From Phenylobacterium sp. (lineage in GTDB: Bacteria; Pseudomonadota; Alphaproteobacteria; Caulobacterales; Caulobacteraceae): a DNA stretch of 10,401 nt. The position numbers and the translations under genes were made by a program. Shown here piece after piece: positions 1-6,396 of the stretch (positions are counted from its first letter, which is position 1; the number at the start of each line of letters is the position of its first letter). The stretch covers positions 1 through 10,401 of the forward strand of contig JANXXA010000220.1 of NCBI GenBank assembly GCA_025350885.1, written 5' to 3'. The notes beneath the pieces are model-generated. The model did no database searches, was not told the origin of the DNA, and saw only the letters and a program-made list of their open reading frames with translations.

Positions 1-1532
1 GGAACGGCCTCTACCTGCAACTCCACGCCTATATGCTGCGGATCGCCATTCCCTATGGCGCCGTCAATCCAGTGCAGCTGCGCAAGCTGGCCTGGATCGC
101 GCGGACCTACGACAAGGGCTACGGTCACTTCACCACGCGCACCAACCTGCAGCTGCACTGGATCAGGCTCAGCGACGCGCCGGACATCCTGGACCACCTG
201 GCGCAGGTGGACATGCACGCCATCCAGACCAGCGGCAACTGCATCCGCAACGTCTCGGCCGACCCCTACGCCGGCGCCACCGCCGAGGAAATCGACGACC
301 CTCGGATCTGGGCCGAGGCGATCCGCCAGTGGTCGACGGTGCATCCGGAATTCAGCTGGCTGCCGCGCAAGTTCAAGATCGCGGTGACTGCTGCGCCCAA
401 GGACCGCACGGCGGCCAAGACCCACGACATCGGCCTGAACCTGAAGCGCGCCCGCGACGGCGCGCTGGGCTTCGAGGTGATGGTCGGGGGCGGTCTGGGC
501 CGCATGCCGTACATCGCCCCGACGATCCGCGAGTTCCTGCCGGTGACGCGCCTGTTCTCCTACCTGGAGGCGATCCTGCGGATCTACAACCGCCACGGCC
601 GGCGCGACAATATCCACAAGGCGCGGATCAAGGTGCTGGTCGCCGCGCTGGGCCGTGAGGAATTCGCCCGCCAGGTCGAGGCTGAGTGGGAAAAGATCGG
701 CGCCGCGGCCGACCTGCCGGACGCCGAGATCGCCCGCATCCGTGGCGCCTTCACGCCCATGGCCTTCGAGACCCTGCCGGCGGTGTCGCCCGCGCTGGAG
801 GCCGCCCGCGCCGCGACGCCCGCGTTCGCGCGGTTCGCCCGCAACAATCTGAAACCCCACAAGGTCGCCGGCTACGGCATCGTCGAGATCTCGCTGAAGG
901 CGATCGGGGCCACGCCGGGCGACGCCACCGCTGAACAGATGGAGGTCGTGGCCGACCTGGCCGAACGCTTCGGTCAGAACGACATCCGGGTGACCCACGA
1001 GCAGAACCTGGTGCTGCCGCACGTCAGGCTGGACGACGTGCCGGCGGTCTGGGCGGCGCTGGCGAAGGCCGATCTGGCGACCCCGAACATGAACCTGGTC
1101 AGCGACATCATCGCCTGCCCGGGACTCGACTACTGCGCGCTGGCCAACGCCCGGGCGATCTCGGTGGCCCAGAACATCGCCGCGAAATTCGCCGATCCGG
1201 ACCGCGCCGAGCGGGTCGGCGAACTGAAGGTCAAGATCAGTGGCTGCATCAACGCCTGCGGCCATCACCACGTCGGCCACATCGGCATCCTGGGTGTCGA
1301 TAAGAAGGGCGAGGAATTCTACCAGCTGACCCTGGGCGGCTCTGCGGCCGAGGACGCCGCGGTCGGTCAGGCGCTGGGCCCGGCGCTGCCCTACGACCGG
1401 GTTGCCGGGGCGGTCGACACCATCGTCGAGACCTATCTGCGCGAGCGCCATGGGGCGGAACGCTTCCTCGACACCGTCCGGCGCACCGGCGTCGCCCCGT
1501 TCAAGGAGGCGGTCTATGCCGACGTTCATTAG
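1..1532 (+). CDS. cysI: Sulfite reductase hemoprotein (CysI/nitrite-sulfite reductase family), 5' end missing
   Basis: Reduces sulfite to sulfide with six electrons in cytosolic assimilatory sulfur metabolism. The frame is open from the first bases (first whole codon at 3, reading NGLYLQLHAY), so the start lies upstream of the window; the ATG at 33 is internal. The siroheme/[4Fe-4S] ligand motifs are intact: Cys codons at 1116 and 1134 (C-x5-C, in ACPGLDYC) and at 1245 and 1257 (C-x3-C, in SGCINACGHHHVGHIG). The N-terminal half carries the ferredoxin-like half-domain with TSGNCIRNVSADPYAG. About 509 residues are visible, nearly full length for the family. It heads the visible part of an operon with DUF934, cysH and fpr. 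No flavoprotein subunit (cysJ) is visible, and the fpr gene downstream favours ferredoxin as electron donor (inference). A nitrite reductase role is the main alternative, made unlikely by cysH. Confidence 0.95.
   Translation, partial: NGLYLQLHAYMLRIAIPYGAVNPVQLRKLAWIARTYDKGYGHFTTRTNLQLHWIRLSDAPDILDHLAQVDMHAIQTSGNCIRNVSADPYAGATAEEIDDPRIWAEAIRQWSTVHPEFSWLPRKFKIAVTAAPKDRTAAKTHDIGLNLKRARDGALGFEVMVGGGLGRMPYIAPTIREFLPVTRLFSYLEAILRIYNRHGRRDNIHKARIKVLVAALGREEFARQVEAEWEKIGAAADLPDAEIARIRGAFTPMAFETLPAVSPALEAARAATPAFARFARNNLKPHKVAGYGIVEISLKAIGATPGDATAEQMEVVADLAERFGQNDIRVTHEQNLVLPHVRLDDVPAVWAALAKADLATPNMNLVSDIIACPGLDYCALANARAISVAQNIAAKFADPDRAERVGELKVKISGCINACGHHHVGHIGILGVDKKGEEFYQLTLGGSAAEDAAVGQALGPALPYDRVAGAVDTIVETYLRERHGAERFLDTVRRTGVAPFKEAVYADVH
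1503..1509 (+). promoter_or_regulatory. Ribosome binding site for the DUF934 gene, inside cysI
   Basis: AAGGAGG lies 6 bases before the ATG at 1516 and within the last codons of cysI. It fixes the DUF934 start at 1516 rather than at upstream in-frame starts such as 1402, and implies translational coupling to cysI. Confidence 0.75.
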
Positions 1533-2031
1533 GCTCCTCAGACCTGCAACCGGCGACGACGACTTTACGCTGGCCGAGGATCCGTTCACGGCGGTCGGCG
1601 ACGACCAGTCCGTGCCCCCGGGCGACGTGATCATCTCGCTGACCCGCTTCCAGGCGGAAGGCGAGGGACTGCTCAGCGAGGCGCGCGCGGTCGGCGTGCG
1701 GCTGGAGAGCCATGAGGACGTCGAGACCCTGGCCTACGACCTGCCGAGGCTTTCCGTGGTGGCGCTGGCCTTTCCCAAATTCGGCGACGGACGCGCCTAC
1801 AGTTATGCCCGACTGCTGCGCGAGCGGTTTGGCTTCAAGGGCCAGCTGCGTGCGGTCGGCGATGTGCTGCGCGAGCAGGCCGGGTTCATGGTCCGCTGCG
1901 GGTTCGACGCTTTTGAGCCGGCGGACGGCTCAACCGTGGACGACTGGCGTGCGGCCGCTGGCCGCTTCCGCCATGTCTATCAGCGCGGTTCCGACACCCG
2001 CGCCGTGGCCTTTGCCGAGCGGGGAGCTTGA
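1516..2031 (+). CDS. DUF934 family protein of the sulfite reductase operon
   Basis: A 171-residue soluble protein with no signal peptide or membrane segment. The family hallmark FPKFGDGRAYSYARLLRER is at residues 86-104, followed by GFKGQLRAVGDVLREQ and a conserved-looking MVRCGFDAF near 125-133. The length is normal for DUF934. The family is found mainly next to cysI and cysH in proteobacteria, and its biochemical function is, to my knowledge, not established; an accessory or electron-transfer role for CysI is only an inference from context. There is a single cysteine, so it is unlikely to bind its own [4Fe-4S] cluster. The start at 1516 is set by a strong Shine-Dalgarno sequence; the gene overlaps the end of cysI by 17 bases, and its stop lies just before the cysH start. 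Confidence 0.93.
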   Translation: MPTFIRLLRPATGDDDFTLAEDPFTAVGDDQSVPPGDVIISLTRFQAEGEGLLSEARAVGVRLESHEDVETLAYDLPRLSVVALAFPKFGDGRAYSYARLLRERFGFKGQLRAVGDVLREQAGFMVRCGFDAFEPADGSTVDDWRAAAGRFRHVYQRGSDTRAVAFAERGA

Positions 2032-2033
2032 CC

Positions 2034-2774
2034 ATGGCCTTCGATACCGCGGCGCGACCCCAGACCCTGGCGGCCCGTCTCGACGCGGAGCTGCGGCACG
2101 CCCACCCGCGTACGATCCTGGAGGCCGCCGTCGAGACTTTCGGCGACAGGCTGGCCCTGGTCTCATCGTTCGGCGCTGAATCGGCGGTGCTGCTGCACCT
2201 GGTCTCCAAGGTGAAGCCGGACATCGCGGTGCTGTTCCTCGACACCGGCATGCTGTTTGGCCAGACGCTGGACTATCGTCGTCAGCTGGCGGCGAAGCTC
2301 GGCCTGACCGGGGTGCGCGACCTGCGCCCGCTCTATCAGGACCTGGCCACCGCCGATCCGCAGGCCAGGCTCTGGCAGACCGACACCGACGCCTGCTGCG
2401 AGGTGCGCAAGGTGGCCCCGCTGGACCGGGCGCTGGCCGAGTTCGACGGCTGGGTGACCGGCCGCAAGCGGTTTCACGGCGGGGCGCGGCTGGCGCTTCC
2501 GGTGGTCGAGCAGGTCGGCGAGCAGATCAAGTTCAACCCGCTGGCCAACTGGACCAAGGCCGACCTCGACGCCTATGCGGCGGAATACGAGCTGCCGGCG
2601 CACCCTCTGGTGGCCCAGGGCTTTCCCTCGATCGGCTGCTGGCCCTGCACCAACCCGGTGGAGCAGGGCGCCGACGCCCGCGCCGGCCGCTGGGCGGGCC
2701 AGGACAAGACCGAATGCGGCATCCATGTCGCCCGCGCGCCGGGCGCGATTGAAAACGTCGGCGGCGACATTTGA
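2034..2774 (+). CDS. cysH: Assimilatory adenylylsulfate (APS) reductase, iron-sulfur type
   Basis: Reduces activated sulfate to sulfite, the step before CysI, using thioredoxin or glutaredoxin. The 246-residue protein has the nucleotide-binding SSFGAES at residues 44-50, LFLDTG at 68-72, a Cys pair C121-C122, C202-x2-C205 (GCWPC) and the catalytic ECGIH with C228. The CC...CxxC set is the known [4Fe-4S] signature of APS-using reductases; PAPS-specific enzymes of the E. coli type lack it. APS is therefore the likely substrate, so APS kinase would not be needed on this route (inference). The ATG at 2034, with GGGGAG at 2021-2026, is preferred; an in-frame TTG at 2028 overlapping the DUF934 stop as TTGA is the alternative and would add two residues. 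Fpr follows after 27 bases. Confidence 0.95.
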   Translation: MAFDTAARPQTLAARLDAELRHAHPRTILEAAVETFGDRLALVSSFGAESAVLLHLVSKVKPDIAVLFLDTGMLFGQTLDYRRQLAAKLGLTGVRDLRPLYQDLATADPQARLWQTDTDACCEVRKVAPLDRALAEFDGWVTGRKRFHGGARLALPVVEQVGEQIKFNPLANWTKADLDAYAAEYELPAHPLVAQGFPSIGCWPCTNPVEQGADARAGRWAGQDKTECGIHVARAPGAIENVGGDI

Positions 2775-2801
2775 CGCGACCGGAAAGAACGTGGATCAGC
2801 G

Positions 2802-3617
2802 ATGAATGATCTCTCCATCGCGCCTGCGCCTGTGAAGGCCGGCGGCGCCTTCTTCGTCGAGACGGTGACCTGGGTCCAGCACTGGACGCCCAGCCTGTTC
2901 TCGTTCCGCACGACACGCGACCCGTCCTTGCGGTTCACCAGCGGCCAGTTCGTGATGGTCGGGCTGACCAAAGAGGACGGCAAGCCGTTGGTGCGCGCCT
3001 ATTCCATCGCCTCGCCCGCCTGGCACGAGGAGCTGGAGTTCTATTCGATCAAGGTGGCCGACGGGCCGCTGACCTCGCGGCTGCAGAACATCAAGGTGGG
3101 AGACCAGGTGCTGATCGGGCGCAAGCCCACTGGCACCCTGGTGCTGGACGGCCTGAAGCCCGGCAAACGGCTCTACATGCTGGGCACCGGCACGGGCTTG
3201 GCGCCGTGGCTGTCCGTGGCCCGTGACCCCGAGGTCTATGAGCGGTTCGACGAGGTGATTGTCACCCACACGGTGCGCCAGGCCGCCGACCTCAATTATC
3301 GGGAGCTGCTGGAGACAGAGCTGCCCAACGACGAAATCCTCGGCGAACTTATCGCGCCGAAACTTCGATACTATCCCACCGTGACCCGCGAGCCGTTCAA
3401 GACCGAGGGACGGATCACCGACCTGATCGCCTCGGGAAAGCTGTTCGACGACCTCGGCAACCCCCCGTTCGACAAGGCCACAGACCGGGTAATGCTGTGC
3501 GGCGGACCCTCGGTTCTGGCCGACCTCAAGCAACAGCTGATCGACCGCGGCTACGAGGAAGGGTCCCTCGCCAGTCCCGGTGACTTCGTCCTCGAACGCG
3601 CCTTCGTCGAAACCTAA
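2802..3617 (+). CDS. fpr: Ferredoxin-NADP+ reductase (FAD)
   Basis: Transfers electrons between NADPH and ferredoxin or flavodoxin in the cytosol. The 271-residue protein shows, in order, the FAD-binding barrel with SGQFVMVGL (47-55) and RAYS (65-68), then the NADP-binding fold with LGTGTGLAPWLSVARDPEVYERF (127-149), THTVR (155-159) and LCGGP (232-236). It ends in LERAFVET, resembling the AFVE-type tails of bacterial Fpr rather than the terminal Tyr of plant enzymes. The length is normal. Lying last in the sulfur operon, it probably supplies electrons to CysI through a ferredoxin, though bacterial Fpr can also serve oxidative-stress or iron functions. The Shine-Dalgarno sequence is weak. Its TAA stop overlaps the stop of the convergent lipoprotein gene. 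Confidence 0.95.
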   Translation: MNDLSIAPAPVKAGGAFFVETVTWVQHWTPSLFSFRTTRDPSLRFTSGQFVMVGLTKEDGKPLVRAYSIASPAWHEELEFYSIKVADGPLTSRLQNIKVGDQVLIGRKPTGTLVLDGLKPGKRLYMLGTGTGLAPWLSVARDPEVYERFDEVIVTHTVRQAADLNYRELLETELPNDEILGELIAPKLRYYPTVTREPFKTEGRITDLIASGKLFDDLGNPPFDKATDRVMLCGGPSVLADLKQQLIDRGYEEGSLASPGDFVLERAFVET

Positions 3618-4072
3618 CTGACGCCCTCGGGAACCCCATTGATGATCGGCGGCGGGGCGCAATTGCCCGCTCGCGCCTGCACTACATAGAACAGCGCCCG
3701 ACCGGCGGTGAAGGTCGCGTGCTCGCTCAACGGCGTTGTCGGTCGACCGGTGGTGAGGCTGGCCGCCTCCATGTCCGAACCCGGCTGGCTCAGCGTCTGC
3801 TGGTTCCAGCGCGCGAGTTGGACATTGCAGGCCGCCACCGCGGCGTCAGCGACGGTTCCCGCGGTGTCGTGCGATCCGGCGAGGCTGTAGGCCCAGCGTT
3901 TCACGCACTCATCAACCGGTCCGGCGCCTTCAGCCCCGGTGATCAGCGCAGCGGCCTTGTTCTGCTTGAAATCGACGCAGACCTTGGAATTGCTGGCCAG
4001 CCCGCCGTGGTCGTTGCAGGCGGTCAGACCAAGGGCGGCGAGACACAGGCTGAGGGCGGCGGTGCGCTTCAT
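3614..4072 (-). CDS. Small cysteine-rich lipoprotein of unknown function
   Basis: I do not recognise a family. The 152-residue product starts MKRTAALSLC and has a lipobox LTAC at residues 16-19, so C19 should be lipidated and the protein anchored to a membrane facing the periplasm. The mature part has four more cysteines (C32, C56, C82, C138), enough for two disulfides, and no membrane segment. The ATG at 4072 is chosen over an in-frame start at 4162 because only this start puts the lipobox after a short charged N-region, and AAGGA lies 8 bases upstream. The gene follows the glycine-zipper gene after 40 bases and is probably cotranscribed with it. It converges on fpr with a 4-base overlap. 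Secretion is well supported; function is open. Confidence 0.85.
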   Translation of the reverse strand: MKRTAALSLCLAALGLTACNDHGGLASNSKVCVDFKQNKAAALITGAEGAGPVDECVKRWAYSLAGSHDTAGTVADAAVAACNVQLARWNQQTLSQPGSDMEAASLTTGRPTTPLSEHATFTAGRALFYVVQARAGNCAPPPIINGVPEGVS

Positions 4073-4080
4073 TTGAGATG

Positions 4081-4085
4081 TCCTT
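4081..4085 (-). promoter_or_regulatory. Ribosome binding site of the small lipoprotein gene
   Basis: Minus-strand AAGGA, 8 bases ahead of the ATG at 4072. It supports the short start that gives a proper lipoprotein signal. Confidence 0.65.
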
Positions 4086-4112
4086 GAGAATGGCAGGCGG
4101 CGCGGGCCGGCC

Positions 4113-4478
4113 TCAGCGGTTGTAGCGCGAACCTTCGACGACCGCGTTCCCATGCTGATCATAATAGACGCGGCGACCCTGCTCGTCCGACCGCGCGGTT
4201 GCGTGTCGGTTGTGGCGCGAGCGGTAATAGGCGTGGCCCGACGTGCGACAGCCCCCCTTGGCGACTTCGTGACCGAGCACAGCGCCGCCCAGTCCGCCGA
4301 TCACCGCACCGCCACCGCCCTTGGAAATGGAATTGCCAAGCAAGGCACCGCCCACACCGCCGATGACCGTGCCGGTGTTCTTGCGGCCCTGGCAGGACGC
4401 GTAGGCGTCGGTGGATCCGACGACGAGCGGAGCGGCGAAGGCGACCGCGAGGGCCGCGACGGCGAGAGTCTTGCGCAT
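4113..4478 (-). CDS. Secreted glycine-zipper (17 kDa antigen-like) protein
   Basis: A 121-residue protein with a signal peptide (MRKTLAVAALAVAFAAPLVV..., likely cut after AYA at residue 27) and a glycine zipper at about 34-71: GTVIGGVGGALLGNSISKGGGGAVIGGLGGAVLGHEVAKGG. This is the two-helix GxxxG pattern of glycine-zipper 2TM proteins related to the Rickettsia 17 kDa antigen, which associate with membranes in the envelope. C29 and C77 flank the zipper and could pair. The tail is basic and Tyr/His-rich and ends with a hydrophilic RRVYYDQHGNAVV stretch. There is no lipobox, unlike many relatives, so it is likely periplasmic or membrane-inserted. The start at 4478 is set by the signal peptide; the Shine-Dalgarno is weak. 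The 79 bases up to the NTPase gene could hold its own promoter, but I found no convincing one. Confidence 0.85.
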   Translation of the reverse strand: MRKTLAVAALAVAFAAPLVVGSTDAYASCQGRKNTGTVIGGVGGALLGNSISKGGGGAVIGGLGGAVLGHEVAKGGCRTSGHAYYRSRHNRHATARSDEQGRRVYYDQHGNAVVEGSRYNR

Positions 4479-4557
4479 GGTGTTCGATCCAATCTGTGTC
4501 TGAGGCCAAGGTAACGCGCGGGACACGATAAGGATGCCAGCCGGGTCGTGCGGGCGA

Positions 4558-5088
4558 CTACCTCGCATGGTCAAGCACGAAAGCCGCCCGCGTCGCGACG
4601 TCGGCCGTGGGCACGACGAGGGGCTCATACCCGAAGCGCTCGGCCACCCGCAGGACGCGCGGAAAGGTCGCCTGCGCCTCGTCCCAGTCCTGTCGGCGTT
4701 CGAAGTCAGTCTCATAGATCTCGCGCCAGGGCGGGAATACAAAGATCCGACGGTTGTAGCGACGGGCGTGGGCTGCCTCGAGCAACTCCGCCGGCGGCGT
4801 CCATCGCGGATTGAAGCCGTCCGGGATGCCCCGGTCGAAGAAGATGCGACCCGTTTCGCCGGCGTGCGCGTCGAACTTCGCGATGTCGCGCGCCACGCAG
4901 AGCGCGCAATAGGCGGCAAAGTCATCCCAAGGCACGGCGCGACTTCCGGCTGCCGCCTGCTCGGCGATCACCGCCCGGTGGGTCTCTTCCACAACCGCCT
5001 CGCCAAGCGCCTGCAGATGGCCGATCAGCGTGGTCTTGCCGACGCCTGGTCCGCCGGTGAAGAGGAAGAAGTTAGGTTTGTGGATCAT
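4558..5088 (-). CDS. P-loop NTPase, AAA_28-like (NadR/nucleotide kinase-like)
   Basis: A 176-residue cytosolic protein. A Walker A motif GGPGVGKTT is at residues 12-20 after a hydrophobic strand (FFLFT). RIFFDRG at 81-87 provides a Walker B-type Asp and the DR pair common in kinases of the thymidylate-kinase fold. YETDFERRQDWDEA at 126-139 could be an Arg-rich lid. The size and layout fit the AAA_28 group of stand-alone ATPases, whose substrates are mostly unknown; a small-molecule kinase is as likely as an ATPase switch. The start at 5088 comes 12 bases after the stop of the 3D-domain gene with no strong Shine-Dalgarno, which suggests coupled translation. It is the only non-exported product in this four-gene cluster. 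Confidence 0.87.
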   Translation of the reverse strand: MIHKPNFFLFTGGPGVGKTTLIGHLQALGEAVVEETHRAVIAEQAAAGSRAVPWDDFAAYCALCVARDIAKFDAHAGETGRIFFDRGIPDGFNPRWTPPAELLEAAHARRYNRRIFVFPPWREIYETDFERRQDWDEAQATFPRVLRVAERFGYEPLVVPTADVATRAAFVLDHAR

Positions 5089-5100
5089 CGGGGCCGGCGT

Positions 5101-5580
5101 CTAACCGGGCGGGCAGCCCTTGAAGTCGCCGACCTTGATCGCCGACAGGCTGGCGAGGTTCAGCGTCCGGACCTGGCCCATCGAGCGGGCGCCTGCGCCG
5201 GTGTAGAGGTCGATCCGCTGGCCCTTGATCGCGCCGCCGGTGTCCGAGGCGTACCAGTAGCCATCGTGGGCGGTGCCGTCAGGCATGGCCAGGCCGACGG
5301 TTTCCTTGATGAACAGCACGCTGCGCTTGGGAATCAGCCGGCTGTCGATTGCGACGGTGCGCATGGCGACCACCCGACAGCCAAGGGAGTCCAGAGCGCC
5401 AACGCCCTTGGCTCCGGCATGGTAGAGCGTCGCCTTCAGGTTCCAGCCCGGACCGGCCGGCAGAACGCCGGTGATCACCGAGAGGATCAGATCGCCCACG
5501 GGATCGCCGGGCGCGGCTTGTGCGCCGGAACTGGCGAGGACTACGGACAATGTTGCCAGGGCGGCGAGGCGGCGTCGCAT
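5101..5580 (-). CDS. Secreted 3D-domain protein (MltA C-terminal-like)
   Basis: A 159-residue protein with a signal peptide (MRRRLAALATLSVVLASSGAQA, likely cut near residue 22). The rest is essentially one 3D domain, named for three conserved Asp: D79 in RTVAID, D113 in ASDTGGAIKG and D124 in RIDLYTG, all present. In lytic transglycosylase MltA this domain accompanies the glycan-cleaving part; stand-alone versions are presumed to act on or bind peptidoglycan, but the large MltA barrel is absent, so lytic activity is not shown. C68 and C156 could form a disulfide. ATG at 5580 is chosen because AAGGAGG lies 9 bases upstream and the signal peptide starts there; the frame stays open back to 5655 but would add a proline/arginine-rich leader. 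It is first in the minus-strand cluster. Confidence 0.9.
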   Translation of the reverse strand: MRRRLAALATLSVVLASSGAQAAPGDPVGDLILSVITGVLPAGPGWNLKATLYHAGAKGVGALDSLGCRVVAMRTVAIDSRLIPKRSVLFIKETVGLAMPDGTAHDGYWYASDTGGAIKGQRIDLYTGAGARSMGQVRTLNLASLSAIKVGDFKGCPPG

Positions 5581-5589
5581 GGACGGCGT

Positions 5590-5596
5590 CCTCCTT
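5590..5596 (-). promoter_or_regulatory. Strong ribosome binding site of the 3D-domain gene
   Basis: A perfect minus-strand AAGGAGG, 9 bases before ATG 5580. It decides the start against the longer open frame to 5655. Confidence 0.75.
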
Positions 5597-5681
5597 CGTC
5601 GTTGAACTGGTGCGACCGGACTCTTACCGGGACTCTGCCGTGGCGCCAACCCCACGCCCAGCGCGGCGCCTAGGCCAGAGA

Positions 5682-5734
5682 GGTTTTCTGACAGCGCCTG
5701 ACAGACAGCATGGCTTGCGTCCGCAGGGTTTTCT
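5682..5734. repeat. Short direct repeats in the GST/3D-domain intergenic region
   Basis: The 191-base divergent spacer (5581-5771) holds two copies of CTGACAG at 5688-5694 and 5698-5704, exactly 10 bases apart, followed by a further ACAG at 5705-5708. It also holds two copies of GGTTTTCT at 5682-5689 and 5727-5734. Promoters for both divergent genes must lie here or be absent; I could not assign a convincing -35/-10 pair. A regulator site is possible but unproven. Confidence 0.4.
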
Positions 5735-5771
5735 CGGGCCTAAGGCGGTCAAGCGTCACGGGAACATCGCC

Positions 5772-6356
5772 ATGAAAATCTATGGGGATTCCATCTCCGG
5801 AAACTGCCTGAAGGTGAAGTGGGTCGCCGATTCGCTCGGGCTTGCCTACGTCTGGATCGAGACCGACGTCCTGGCGGGTGAGAGCCGCACGCCGGCCTAT
5901 CTGGCGATCAATCCGGCCGGTCAGGTCCCGGTCGTGGTGCTCGATGATGGCCGGCCCTTGGCGCAGTCCAACGCCATCATCCTGCATCTGGCGCAGGGCT
6001 CGGCGTTGATCCCTCGGGACGCCTACGACCGCGCGCGGATGTTGGAGTGGATGTTCTGGGAACAATACAGCCACGAGCCCTACGTCGCTGTCGCCCGCTT
6101 TCAGGTCCGCTACCTTGGCAAAGCGGCAGGCGACCTGGAGCCCCGGATCATCGAGCGCGGCAAGGCGGCTCTGCAACGGCTGGAGGACGGCCTTGCCGCC
6201 TCGCCCTTTCTGGTCGGGCAGGCCCTCAGCCTGGCCGACGTGGCGCTGGTCGCCTACACCCGTGTGGCGAACGAGGGCGGCTTCGATCTGGCGACCTATC
6301 CGCGGGTCAGCGTCTGGATCGCCCGCGTCGAACGGGCGCTGAAGATCACCGGCTGA
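5772..6356 (+). CDS. Glutathione S-transferase family protein
   Basis: A 194-residue cytosolic protein with the usual two-domain GST layout. The N-terminal thioredoxin-like domain (about 1-78) opens MKIYGDSISGNCLKVKW, where S7, S9 or C12 are candidate catalytic residues. It contains the cis-Pro segment GQVPVVV and LAQSNAIILHLA, which corresponds to the glutathione-binding E/Q-S motif. The C-terminal helical domain follows, with LSLADVALVAYTRVANEGGFDL typical of the GST C-domain core. Substrate cannot be told from sequence; roles range from detoxification to thiol reduction. The ATG at 5772 is chosen because the domain starts at once there, although the frame is open to 5520 across the divergent promoter region; the Shine-Dalgarno is weak (GGGAA). 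The S1/P1 gene follows after 40 bases. Confidence 0.93.
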   Translation: MKIYGDSISGNCLKVKWVADSLGLAYVWIETDVLAGESRTPAYLAINPAGQVPVVVLDDGRPLAQSNAIILHLAQGSALIPRDAYDRARMLEWMFWEQYSHEPYVAVARFQVRYLGKAAGDLEPRIIERGKAALQRLEDGLAASPFLVGQALSLADVALVAYTRVANEGGFDLATYPRVSVWIARVERALKITG

Positions 6357-6396
6357 GCCCCTTGCCTTGGCCCTGGCAAGCCGACAAACCGGACCG

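Noticed and set aside
33..35. ATG 33 as the true start of cysI
   Set aside because: The codons before it (NGLYLQLHAY) fit the conserved sulfite reductase N-terminal region, so the gene begins outside the window.
2796..3662. Minus-strand open frame (288 codons) opposite fpr
   Set aside because: Shadow of a clear Fpr gene; composition and motifs do not resemble a real protein.
4152..4514. Plus-strand open frame opposite the glycine-zipper gene
   Set aside because: The minus strand has a signal peptide and a regular glycine zipper; the plus frame has no motif and no good ribosome binding site.
4534..5673. Long plus-strand open frame (379 codons) across the NTPase and 3D-domain genes
   Set aside because: It is the antisense shadow of two well-supported minus-strand genes; the translation is Arg/Gly/Ala-rich with no recognisable domain.
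6361..6380. Hairpin CTTGCC-8-GGCAAG between the GST and S1/P1 genes as a terminator
   Set aside because: The stem is only 6 pairs and no T-run follows; it may be chance, and the next gene starts 17 bases later.
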